From positions 1 to 9,256 of the forward strand of contig JAGQLK010000034.1 of assembly GCA_020429485.1 (NCBI GenBank): a stretch of 9,256 bases of DNA. Direction: 5' to 3'. Of this stretch, positions 1 through 6,113 are shown piece after piece. Position numbers and translations under genes: made by a program. Under the pieces are notes generated by a model. It was given only the letters and a program-made list of their open reading frames with translations. It did not search any database and had not been told where the DNA came from. This stretch comes from Candidatus Dojkabacteria bacterium. GTDB lineage: Bacteria > Patescibacteriota > Dojkabacteria > B142 > OLB20. How positions within the stretch are numbered: position 1 is the stretch's first letter; the number at the start of each line of letters is the position of its first letter.

Positions 1-1
1 T

Positions 2-1618
2 GAGTTGGATCTTGCAAATATGATAAAGCCTGCTTTGGCAAGAGGAGAAATGCAAGTAATTGGTGCTACTACACTAAATGAATATAAAAAATACATTGAA
101 AAAGACGCTGCTCTTGAAAGACGTTTTCAGCCAATATTAGTAGATGAACCTACAGTAGATCAAACCGTAGAAATTCTCAGAGGAATTAGGGATAGGTATG
201 AGGCTCATCACAGAATTAAGATTTCAGATATGTCTCTTATCTCAGCTGCAAAATTAAGTGATAGATATGTTAAAGACAGATTCTTGCCTGATAAGGCTAT
301 AGATGTAGTCGATGAGGCAGCAAGTAAAGTCAGGCTAAGAGTTACTGCTGAGCCTGAAGAGCTTAGACAATCCAAGCTTGAAATTAAAAAATTAGAGACT
401 GAAAGGGAGTCTCTGACACGAGCAAATAAGCACAAGGAGGCAGCTGATCTAAAGGTTAAGATTGAGCAGAAGAAAGAGGAGATGAAGCCGTTAGAAGAAG
501 AGTGGCATAGGCAGGTCGGCACAGGTACTCCTGAAGTTACTGTTGCTGATATTACAGATGTTATTTCTAAGATTTCAGGTGTTCCTGTAAGCGAATTGAA
601 AACAGAGGAGAAGGAGCAACTTCTGAATCTAGAAAAGAAGCTTCATGAGAGAGTGATTGGGCAAGAAGATGCGATAAAGTTGGTGTCTGAAGCAGTTAGA
701 AGAGCTCGGGTAGGACTAAAGAGTCCAGATAGACCAATCGCAACATTTTTGTTTTTAGGCCCTACAGGTGTTGGGAAGACGGAGCTTGCTAAAGCATTAA
801 GTGAATCAGTTTTTGGGGATGAGGAGGCGATGATTAGATTGGATATGAGCGAATATATGGAGAGTCATTCAGTGGCAAAGCTTATTGGTTCTCCGCCAGG
901 ATATATAGGACATGAAGAAGGTGGGCAATTAACAGAAAAGGTTAGGAGACATCCATTCTCTGTCATCTTGCTAGATGAAATTGAGAAAGCTCATCCAGAT
1001 ATTTTCAATACATTGCTTCAGATTTTTGATGATGGTCGTTTGACAGATGCCAAAGGTAGGACAGTAGATTTCAAAAACACTATTATAATAGCTACAAGTA
1101 ACTTAGGATCGTCTATTATTCTAGATGCTATTAATAAATCTAGTGTAAAGGAGTCTGCAAAGGCTAAAGATAAAAAAAGTAAGCCAGAAGGAATTATTAA
1201 AATGAAATCTGGCGATGAAGTTCAGGAGAATGGCGCAGAAATAAACTGGGATGAACTAGTCCAGAAAGTTGATGCAATCCTTAAACAAAACTTTAAGCCT
1301 GAATTCTTGAATAGAATCGATGAAGTGGTCATGTTTAAATCGCTAACTATAGAAGAGTTGGAGTCGATTGTTGAGTTACTAATAGAAAAGACAAGGAGAT
1401 TATTACATGCACAAGATATGGAATTAGAGATTTCAAAAGAAGCAATGAATCAGATTGCAAAGGAAGGTTACGATCCTCAATTTGGCGCTAGGCCATTAAG
1501 AAGGATAATTCAGCGTAAAATAGAAAACGAAATTTCTAATAGAATATTAAAGGGTGAATTTGTAGAGGGTGATACAATAAAAGTGGATTTTAATGGTGAA
1601 TTTGTTTTTGGTAAATGA
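2..1618 (+). CDS. clpC: ClpC-type AAA+ unfoldase, 5'-truncated by the window edge
   Basis: This is the C-terminal two-thirds of a two-ring AAA+ ATPase that unfolds proteins in the cytoplasm, normally for ClpP. Residues are numbered from the TTG at position 5, but the family match continues upstream (GAG at 2-4), so the N domain and the Walker motifs of ring 1 lie outside the window. Visible in order are the ring-1 arginine finger region (ALERRFQP, 36-43), a short charged coiled middle domain (about 117-170), and a complete ring 2. Ring 2 has Walker A GPTGVGKT (252-259), Walker B VILLDE (320-325), sensor-1 TSN (364-366), arginine finger in FLNRID (434-439) and sensor-2 GARPLRR (494-500). The short middle domain argues for ClpC rather than ClpB. 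A lysine/serine/glutamate-rich stretch at about 378-413 enlarges the loop after sensor 1, where ClpC usually carries its ClpP-docking tripeptide; no VGF-like tripeptide is visible. The stop overlaps the next start (ATGA). Confidence 0.93.
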   Translation, partial: ELDLANMIKPALARGEMQVIGATTLNEYKKYIEKDAALERRFQPILVDEPTVDQTVEILRGIRDRYEAHHRIKISDMSLISAAKLSDRYVKDRFLPDKAIDVVDEAASKVRLRVTAEPEELRQSKLEIKKLETERESLTRANKHKEAADLKVKIEQKKEEMKPLEEEWHRQVGTGTPEVTVADITDVISKISGVPVSELKTEEKEQLLNLEKKLHERVIGQEDAIKLVSEAVRRARVGLKSPDRPIATFLFLGPTGVGKTELAKALSESVFGDEEAMIRLDMSEYMESHSVAKLIGSPPGYIGHEEGGQLTEKVRRHPFSVILLDEIEKAHPDIFNTLLQIFDDGRLTDAKGRTVDFKNTIIIATSNLGSSIILDAINKSSVKESAKAKDKKSKPEGIIKMKSGDEVQENGAEINWDELVQKVDAILKQNFKPEFLNRIDEVVMFKSLTIEELESIVELLIEKTRRLLHAQDMELEISKEAMNQIAKEGYDPQFGARPLRRIIQRKIENEISNRILKGEFVEGDTIKVDFNGEFVFGK

Positions 1619-2754
1619 AAATATTTCAATTAACTACATTCTTTCATCCAGTTGTTGGAGGCGTAGAATCTCATGTTAACAGTTTAGCTGAGCAGCTAAT
1701 TGGTATGGGGCATGAAGTTACTGTGCTGACATCTGATTCGACCAAGAAGGGACCTAGGATAAAAGGTAGGAGGAGCAAGCTTGGCGATATTGAAATAGTC
1801 AGATTTAGAAATTTATTGAACTTGAGCTACTTCCATAAATTTTTCCCAGGTGTTTTCTTTTATTTGATGAGAAATGACTTCGATGTTATCCATGTTCATG
1901 GATTTAGAAAAAGTGAATCAATATTGGCTCTGTTAGCAGCAAAGCTTAAGAAAAAGAAAATTGTTCTTACAACTCATAATCCTTTCCCTGTAGGGACAAG
2001 GTCGCGCATGTTAGATGCAATGATCAAGCTGATGGATGTTTTTATAAATAAGAGATTCACAAAGAATTTCGATAAAATAATCACATTAGTTAAATCTGAA
2101 CGTAAGATCTTGCACGAAGAATATAATGTACCAGATGAGAAAATGGTAACTATACCAAATGGAATGGAAGAAATGTTCTTGCAACAAGGTGATGAGGAAG
2201 TATTTTATAGGGACTTAGATATTGATGTGACTAAATGGGATGCGGTTGCATTGGGCGTAGGGAGAATAAATTATGTAAAAGGCTATCAAAATTTAGAATT
2301 GGCAATAAATAGGCTGAAGAAAGTGCTATTCGTATTTGCCGGTGGTGATGATGGCTATCTTGATAAACTCAAAAAACAATATCGAAAAAATAAAAATGTG
2401 ATTTTTACTGAAAGCTTCGTACCTCAAGAAAAATTAGTTGACTACTATAAGGGCGGCGATATTTTCCTATTTCCTAGTTTGCATGAGGCTTTCGGGATTG
2501 TCGTTCTCGAAGCGCTAGCTCAGGGATTGCCTGTGATATCTAGTGATCAGGGCGGACCAAAAGAGTTTTTGTCTGAAAAATATTCTGTTCTGCTTGATCC
2601 AGAGGATCAGGAGGGGTGGAAGAATGCTATTGAAAAACTTACTTCAGATTCTAAGTTACTTGAACAGATGTCTGTAGCTGGAATGAATGAAGTCAAGAAA
2701 TATAGTTGGGATAAAGTATCCAAGAAGATTTTAGCTGTTTATGAATCATTATGA
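1615..2754 (+). CDS. GT4-family glycosyltransferase
   Basis: A 379-aa retaining glycosyltransferase of the GT-B fold, family 4, which transfers a sugar from a nucleotide-sugar donor, probably at the cytoplasmic face of the membrane. The N-terminal acceptor domain opens with the typical glycine-rich segment (FFHPVVGGVESHVNSLAEQL, 9-28) and has HVHG at 93-96. PNG at 181-183 marks the linker region. The C-terminal donor domain has GRINYVKG (216-223; R217 and K222 are likely phosphate contacts) and the E-x7-E signature EAFGIVVLE (E291, E299). Length and domain order are normal, so it looks active. It starts in an ATGA overlap with clpC and ends in another with the next gene, implying translational coupling; there is no clear Shine-Dalgarno. 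Donor and acceptor cannot be told from sequence; surface glycan or glycolipid synthesis is an inference. The link to clpC is transcriptional, not obviously functional. Confidence 0.9.
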   Translation: MKIFQLTTFFHPVVGGVESHVNSLAEQLIGMGHEVTVLTSDSTKKGPRIKGRRSKLGDIEIVRFRNLLNLSYFHKFFPGVFFYLMRNDFDVIHVHGFRKSESILALLAAKLKKKKIVLTTHNPFPVGTRSRMLDAMIKLMDVFINKRFTKNFDKIITLVKSERKILHEEYNVPDEKMVTIPNGMEEMFLQQGDEEVFYRDLDIDVTKWDAVALGVGRINYVKGYQNLELAINRLKKVLFVFAGGDDGYLDKLKKQYRKNKNVIFTESFVPQEKLVDYYKGGDIFLFPSLHEAFGIVVLEALAQGLPVISSDQGGPKEFLSEKYSVLLDPEDQEGWKNAIEKLTSDSKLLEQMSVAGMNEVKKYSWDKVSKKILAVYESL

Positions 2755-3638
2755 TAATTTTGGGATTAACACAGGTGCCTAATGGTATCGCTGCTGCTTT
2801 GGTTAGAGATGGTAAATATTTGATTAACGCAGAAGTACTTGTACAAAATAAGTTTCAGGAAGAGCTACTGAAGTTCCTTGAAAATAGCGAGGTTGAAATG
2901 ACTCAGCTTGATTATATTGCTTACGACGATAACTTCGAAGTAAATACTGAATTTATTGAAGCGCCATCGCTGATAATCAACAAAGAACTAGCTCATAAAT
3001 ATAGCTTATTTATTGTAGATGATGATGCTAAAGAAGATGATGTTGCAATAGATTTTCCATATCTTCTTATCGAAGATATAACTGATGAGACTAAAGTGAC
3101 TCTTGTATCAGGTTTAGATAACATAAAAGAGATAACTTCATTAAAGCAAGGATCTCTAAGCTCTGTAGTTGATGGCTTAGAAGATATTCTTGATATTAAT
3201 AATATTTTTCTACATGCTTTTCAGGGTGATGATAATGATATTGAGTTATCAAGGCTCGATCAAAATAAAGCAAACTTCGATTTTGGGTTTATACTCGAAG
3301 AGGTAAAGGGTTTGCTTGATGAGTTTATAGATAATCAAGATAACACAGTAAGTGAAGAAGTTAATGCTGAATTGTTGCGTAACTATAAGCAAGATCTAGC
3401 GTCTGAAGCTCTTGGTGCTCTTTATGATTCCCTAGTAATTTACTTGGTTACAGCAGCAAATGAGCTTGGTGTGCAAAATATTGCTCTTGTTGGTGAATTT
3501 GCAGATGTTGTAGAGCTAAGGCAAAAGTTTACTGAGCAGACTGAGTCTAGTCCATATGAAGTCTTCTTTCCAATAAGGGAAGAAGAACTTTCTGGATCTA
3601 TTGGTATCGCAGGCCTAGCTTATATAGGTGTCCAATAG
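2751..3638 (+). CDS. Degenerate TsaD (Kae1/YgjD)-like ASKHA-fold protein, predicted non-catalytic
   Basis: A 295-aa protein that aligns by eye with TsaD, the enzyme that makes the t6A base of tRNA, but is shorter than the usual 330-340 aa. The opening ILGLTQVPNGIAAALVRDG (3-21) corresponds to ILGIETSCDET of TsaD. FPYLLIEDITDET (102-114) aligns without gaps to FPFVALLVSGGHT. FDFGF (176-180) corresponds to DFSFSG. Residues 215-292 follow the C-terminal domain, including ALVGEFADVVELRQKF for the MAGGVxANxxLR block and SGSIGIAGLAYIG for CTDNGAMIAYAG. All key residues are gone: the metal-binding HxxxH becomes an acidic run (VDDDAKEDD, 89-97), SGGHT becomes ITDET, and the CTDN aspartate is lost. 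It may be a pseudoenzyme, perhaps a structural partner, but its function is unknown. TsaB is a weaker match because the C-terminal domain is TsaD-like. It is the last gene of the clpC operon and strongly acidic. Confidence 0.7.
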   Translation: MIILGLTQVPNGIAAALVRDGKYLINAEVLVQNKFQEELLKFLENSEVEMTQLDYIAYDDNFEVNTEFIEAPSLIINKELAHKYSLFIVDDDAKEDDVAIDFPYLLIEDITDETKVTLVSGLDNIKEITSLKQGSLSSVVDGLEDILDINNIFLHAFQGDDNDIELSRLDQNKANFDFGFILEEVKGLLDEFIDNQDNTVSEEVNAELLRNYKQDLASEALGALYDSLVIYLVTAANELGVQNIALVGEFADVVELRQKFTEQTESSPYEVFFPIREEELSGSIGIAGLAYIGVQ

Positions 3639-3641
3639 AAA

Positions 3642-4838
3642 TTACTCTTTACCAGGATATGTAGCTAATGCTTTTTCTAAGATATCCATAGCTCTATTCA
3701 GGTCTTTTCTGTTTAGAACGTAAGCAATTCTTACTTCGTTAACTCCTAATCCAGGAGTTTTATAAAATCCCTCTGCTGGCGCGAACATTATTGTCTCCTG
3801 GTTATCATCAAAATCTGTAAGGAGCCACTTGCAAAAATTCTCCGCGTTATCTACAGGTAACTTAGCTAATAAGTAAAATGCTCCTTCTGGTTTGTTGCAT
3901 TTGGCACCTGGTATATTATTGATTCTCTCTACCAGAAGGTCTCTTCTGCCAATAAATTTCTCTGTAACTTCATCGAAGTAGCTATCTGGTGTTTCGATTG
4001 CTTCTTCAGCTACAAATTGCCCTAGAGTAGGAGGACTTAGTCTGGCTTGGGCATATTTAAGAGTGCTTGTTATTACGTCTTGATTGCGAGTAATAAATGC
4101 TCCGATTCGTAGTCCACATGTATTGTATCTTTTAGAAACTGAGTCTACTACTATTGTTCTGTCTTCCATCCCACTTATATTTAAGGCAGAAATTATTTCT
4201 GTTTCTGAATAATTAAACTCTCTATATACTTCATCTGAAATCAGGAATAGGTTATGCTTGATGCAAAGCTCTTTAAGTTCTAGTAATTCCTTTTCTGAAT
4301 AAACATACCCAGTTGGATTGCTTGGATTACAAATGAGGATGGCTTTGGTTTTATCAGTGATCTTTTCTGAAAAACTTTCTATTGGAGGTAAAGCAAAGCT
4401 TTCTTCAAATTTTGCTGTAACTGGAATGATATTTACACCTGCTATTCCTGCTATTGTGCTGTAATTCGTATAGAATGGTTCAGGAACAATAATTTCATCG
4501 TCTAGATCACATGCTACTGATAAGGCAAAGAATAGAGCCTCAGAGCCACTGGCTGTGACTAGTATTTCTTCTGCAGTGATATCAATATTGTGTTTTCGGT
4601 AATATTTGAGTAGTTTCTCGCGATAGCTTAGATTTCCTTGAGAGGCTGTGTATGGGATATATTTCTGATCATACTTGGTTAATGCCTGAAGTACTTGCTC
4701 TGGAGAATCAACATCTGGCTGTCCGATATTTAAGTGGTAAACTTTCTTGCCTGCTTTTTTTGCAGCATCAGCAAACTTACTTAATTTTCTTGTTGCTGCT
4801 TGGGGTAGATTTATCGATCTTTTTGACGGTTTTAACAT
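3642..4838 (-). CDS. PLP-dependent class I/II aminotransferase, aspartate aminotransferase-like
   Basis: A 398-aa fold-type I aminotransferase that would use pyridoxal phosphate to move amino groups between an amino acid and a 2-oxo acid in the cytoplasm. The family signature set is complete: YHLNIGQPD (34-42) at the N terminus, the cofactor-binding segment ASGSEAL (96-102), NPSNPTG with N174, SDEVY with D202, the Schiff-base lysine K236 in SVSKRYNTCGLRIG, and the carboxylate-binding arginine R370 in NEVRIAY. Length is normal for the family. Aspartate is the most likely donor by overall resemblance, but alanine or aromatic amino acids cannot be excluded. It is transcribed alone, divergent from the zinc-binding protein gene and convergent with the TsaD-like gene, with only 3 bp between the stop codons. 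The start is preceded by a weak AGGA only 2 bases away; an extended -10 lies about 25 bp upstream. Confidence 0.92.
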   Translation of the reverse strand: MLKPSKRSINLPQAATRKLSKFADAAKKAGKKVYHLNIGQPDVDSPEQVLQALTKYDQKYIPYTASQGNLSYREKLLKYYRKHNIDITAEEILVTASGSEALFFALSVACDLDDEIIVPEPFYTNYSTIAGIAGVNIIPVTAKFEESFALPPIESFSEKITDKTKAILICNPSNPTGYVYSEKELLELKELCIKHNLFLISDEVYREFNYSETEIISALNISGMEDRTIVVDSVSKRYNTCGLRIGAFITRNQDVITSTLKYAQARLSPPTLGQFVAEEAIETPDSYFDEVTEKFIGRRDLLVERINNIPGAKCNKPEGAFYLLAKLPVDNAENFCKWLLTDFDDNQETIMFAPAEGFYKTPGLGVNEVRIAYVLNRKDLNRAMDILEKALATYPGKE

Positions 4839-4862
4839 ATTCCTAAATAATAAAGTGGTACA

Positions 4863-4871
4863 AGTATATCA
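4863..4871 (-). promoter_or_regulatory. Extended -10 promoter of the aminotransferase
   Basis: Read on the minus strand the bases are TGATATACT: a TG dinucleotide, one base, then TATACT, five of six matches to the -10 consensus. No good -35 is seen 16-18 bp upstream, which is tolerable for extended -10 promoters. Transcription would begin about 20 bases before the start codon at 4838. Confidence 0.45.
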
Positions 4872-4897
4872 TCAAAATATTACTTAAATCTATATTC

Positions 4898-4925
4898 TTG
4901 ACTAAGAATTATGGGTATGTTAATT
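4898..4925 (+). promoter_or_regulatory. Candidate promoter of the znuA-like gene
   Basis: TTGACT at 4898-4903 matches the -35 consensus at five of six positions. A weaker -10, TTAATT at 4920-4925, follows after 16 bp. Transcription would start near 4932, inside the palindrome at 4929-4945, leaving a leader of roughly 15 bases with no Shine-Dalgarno. The -35 is convincing; the exact -10 is uncertain. Confidence 0.38.
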
Positions 4926-4928
4926 TAA

Positions 4929-4945
4929 ATGCGAATTATTTGCAT
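4929..4945. promoter_or_regulatory. 7-1-7 inverted repeat, Fur-family (probably Zur) operator
   Basis: The sequence ATGCGAATTATTTGCAT is an imperfect palindrome centred on 4937, with seven of eight base pairs symmetric. Its inner 15 bases (4930-4944) have the 7-1-7 layout with the AAT-N-ATT core seen in Fur, Zur and PerR boxes. It ends 2 bases before the start codon of a zinc-binding protein gene and overlaps the predicted transcription start, a good place for a zinc-responsive repressor. Zur is inferred from the gene product; no fur or zur gene is in the window. Confidence 0.55.
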
Positions 4946-4947
4946 AA

Positions 4948-5865
4948 ATGAATAACAAATTAAAAGTTGTTACGCTCGTAGTTTTCTTTGCTCTTCTGAC
5001 TTGGGGGGTATTCCTCTTGGCAGGGTATAATCAGCAAGCACCAAATAATGATGGTGATTTCACAGTTGCTGTCTCGATATTTCCTCTGCAAGATATTGTT
5101 AAAAACATAGCTGGTGAGTCATCTCAAGTTGTACAAGTATTACCTACTGGGGTCAGTCCCCATACCTATGAGCCAACCATTCAGGATAAGAGTATGTTAG
5201 AAAATGCAGATATTGTTTTTTATATTGGGGGCGGCTTGGATAATTGGATGATAGAAGGTGCAAGCGAGGAGGCGAGGCTTGTTGATCTCTCAAAATATGT
5301 AAATATTGAAGAAGATCATGATCAAGAAGATGACGATGCAAACCATGAACATGAAGAAGATCCGCACTATTGGCTTTCAATGAGTATAATGGAGGAGCTA
5401 TCAAAAATTATTGCTGATGAATTGGGCGTAGCAAATCCACAAAATATTGAGGTATACGAACAAAATTCAGTTAGTTACATCGAAGAGTTAAAAGCCTCTA
5501 GGGAAGATCTGGCTGCTCAACTTGAAAGTTTGGTGAATAAGAAGATTATTACTTTTCATGGTGGATTTGATTATTTCGCTGATGACTTTGGACTTGAAGT
5601 AGCAGCGACAATCGAAGAATTTCCAGGAAAAGAGCCAAGCCCTGCATACCTATCAGAAGTGGCTTCTGTGATTGAGCAAAATAATTTGAATGCAATTTTT
5701 AAAGAGCCACAATTATCTGACTCGATTATTACTCCTTTGGCCCAAGACTATGGTATTGAGGTGTACACATTAGATCCTTTAGGCGGTGTAGAAGATAGGT
5801 TGACCTATATAGAGCTGATGGAATATAACGTTCGTACTATAATCACTGCAAATACTACACAATAA
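4948..5865 (+). CDS. znuA: Zinc ABC transporter substrate-binding protein, ZnuA-like (cluster A-I)
   Basis: A 305-aa protein expected to capture zinc outside the membrane and pass it to a ZnuBC permease. A hydrophobic segment at about 5-26 exports and probably anchors it. The mature domain begins TVAVSIFPLQDIVKNIAG (39-56). Three metal-binding histidines are visible: H72 in SPHTYEPT, H140 in DPHYW and H204 in TFHGGFDYFADDFG. D276 in DPLGG fits the fourth, acidic ligand position. An acidic, His-containing loop at 120-138 (H124, H133, H135) is typical of zinc rather than manganese binders. The segment resembling a lipobox reads LLAGY, with tyrosine where the lipidated cysteine would be. No znuB or znuC follows; the gene is closed off by a terminator 24 bp after its stop. 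A Fur-family box lies directly before the start. Confidence 0.88.
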   Translation: MNNKLKVVTLVVFFALLTWGVFLLAGYNQQAPNNDGDFTVAVSIFPLQDIVKNIAGESSQVVQVLPTGVSPHTYEPTIQDKSMLENADIVFYIGGGLDNWMIEGASEEARLVDLSKYVNIEEDHDQEDDDANHEHEEDPHYWLSMSIMEELSKIIADELGVANPQNIEVYEQNSVSYIEELKASREDLAAQLESLVNKKIITFHGGFDYFADDFGLEVAATIEEFPGKEPSPAYLSEVASVIEQNNLNAIFKEPQLSDSIITPLAQDYGIEVYTLDPLGGVEDRLTYIELMEYNVRTIITANTTQ

Positions 5866-5888
5866 TTACCTACACAACTCATTATCTT

Positions 5889-5916
5889 AAATCTGCGCAT
5901 GACGCAGATTTTTTTT
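5889..5916 (+). terminator. Rho-independent terminator after znuA
   Basis: AAATCTGCG (5889-5897) pairs perfectly with CGCAGATTT (5903-5911) around the five-base loop CATGA. An uninterrupted T run continues to 5916. This nine-pair stem with a U tract insulates the zinc-binding gene from the division cluster. Confidence 0.88.
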
Positions 5917-5919
5917 ATT

Positions 5920-5937
5920 AAAAAAAGTCATTTTTTT
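5920..5937. repeat. A7-GTCA-T7 inverted repeat upstream of the mraZ promoter
   Basis: Seven A residues (5920-5926), GTCA, then seven T residues (5931-5937) make a perfect A/T inverted repeat about 13 bp upstream of the predicted -35. It may act as curved DNA or an UP-like element, or as a weak second terminator stem. The heptamer TTGCATC occurs at 5936-5942 and again at 5950-5956. Confidence 0.4.
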
Positions 5938-5949
5938 GCATCAAAAACC

Positions 5950-5978
5950 TTGCATCGGATATAAAAAATATTTATAGT
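5950..5978 (+). promoter_or_regulatory. Predicted promoter of the mraZ division operon
   Basis: TATAGT at 5973-5978 matches five of six bases of the -10 consensus. It lies 17 bp after TTGCAT (5950-5955), which shares only TTG with the -35 consensus. Transcription would start near 5985, giving a leader of about 130 bases before mraZ. The first TGG repeat of the presumed MraZ operator directly touches the -10, as expected for autorepression. Confidence 0.55.
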
Positions 5979-6004
5979 GGAGATAGGTGGTGAATAATGG
6001 TGAA
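5977..6004 (+). promoter_or_regulatory. Presumed MraZ operator: TGG(A/T)G repeats at 10-bp spacing
   Basis: TGGAG (5978-5982), TGGTG (5988-5992) and TGGTG (5998-6002) are direct repeats separated by exactly five bases each, giving one repeat per helical turn. The E. coli MraZ operator has the same architecture (TGGGN repeats with 5-nt spacers), and mraZ is the next annotated gene. The site overlaps the predicted transcription start. The third base of the repeat core differs from E. coli, so binding is inferred. Confidence 0.6.
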
Positions 6005-6083
6005 AAAACAAAAATGTACTATTAACTCTTTTTGCTACAAAGAACTTCACCATGAGCTAGAAAGTTCATGGCGCCCCAAATAA
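5997..6083 (+). CDS. Possible 28-aa leader peptide or small protein before mraZ
   Basis: An ATG at 5997 opens 28 codons ending at TAA (6081-6083). The peptide begins MVKKQKCTINSF; it is basic at the N terminus and holds two cysteines, two adjacent histidines and one tryptophan. AGGTGGT at 5985-5991 is a good Shine-Dalgarno 5 bases before the ATG, better than that of any recognised gene here. It is in the same frame as mraZ, with ten sense codons between its stop and the mraZ ATG. No family is recognised. Because the Shine-Dalgarno and start codon coincide with the presumed MraZ operator, the ORF could be accidental. It could also be a translated leader that tunes mraZ expression. Confidence 0.33.
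   Translation: MVKKQKCTINSFCYKELHHELESSWRPK
6042..6071 (+). promoter_or_regulatory. Mutually exclusive hairpins in the mraZ leader
   Basis: GAACTT (6042-6047) can pair with AAGTTC (6062-6067), and CCATGA (6050-6055) can pair with TCATGG (6066-6071). The two right arms share 6066-6067, so only one stem can form at a time. Both lie inside the small ORF. The stems are only six pairs each, so biological relevance is uncertain. Confidence 0.25.
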
Positions 6084-6085
6084 AC

Positions 6086-6112
6086 TTCACATTATTTCAC
6101 TTTATTCACCAC
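6086..6112 (-). promoter_or_regulatory. Inverted second cluster of GTGAA repeats next to the mraZ start
   Basis: On the minus strand GTGAA occurs at 6109-6105, 6100-6096 and 6090-6086, spaced 9 and 10 bp. The bases TTATTCACCAC (6102-6112) are a perfect 11-bp inverted copy of GTGGTGAATAA at 5987-5997 in the upstream operator. It ends 1 base before the mraZ ATG. It could be a second MraZ-binding site, or one arm of a long-range RNA stem. Confidence 0.38.
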
Positions 6113-6113
6113 T

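Noticed and set aside
5..7. TTG at position 5 as the true start of the Clp gene
   Set aside because: Homology continues through GAG at 2-4, and the N domain and ring-1 Walker motifs are missing, so the gene begins upstream of the window.
340..520. Identity as ClpB disaggregase
   Set aside because: The middle coiled region is only about 50 residues, far shorter than the roughly 120-residue ClpB middle domain.
208..522. Antisense open frame opposite clpC
   Set aside because: The Ser/Leu-rich translation is the complement of a conserved coding region, with no Shine-Dalgarno or family resemblance.
1610..2760. TGA as a sense codon (recoded genetic code)
   Set aside because: TGA ends both clpC and the glycosyltransferase exactly at family-appropriate lengths and in ATGA overlaps, and Trp is encoded by TGG throughout.
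2751..3638. Identity as TsaB
   Set aside because: The C-terminal 80 residues match the TsaD C-terminal domain and not TsaB; a TsaB-like role remains possible but only as inference.
5920..5937. Second intrinsic terminator
   Set aside because: The stem would consist only of A-T pairs with a 4-base loop and is too weak to count on; the GC-containing hairpin at 5889 already does the job.
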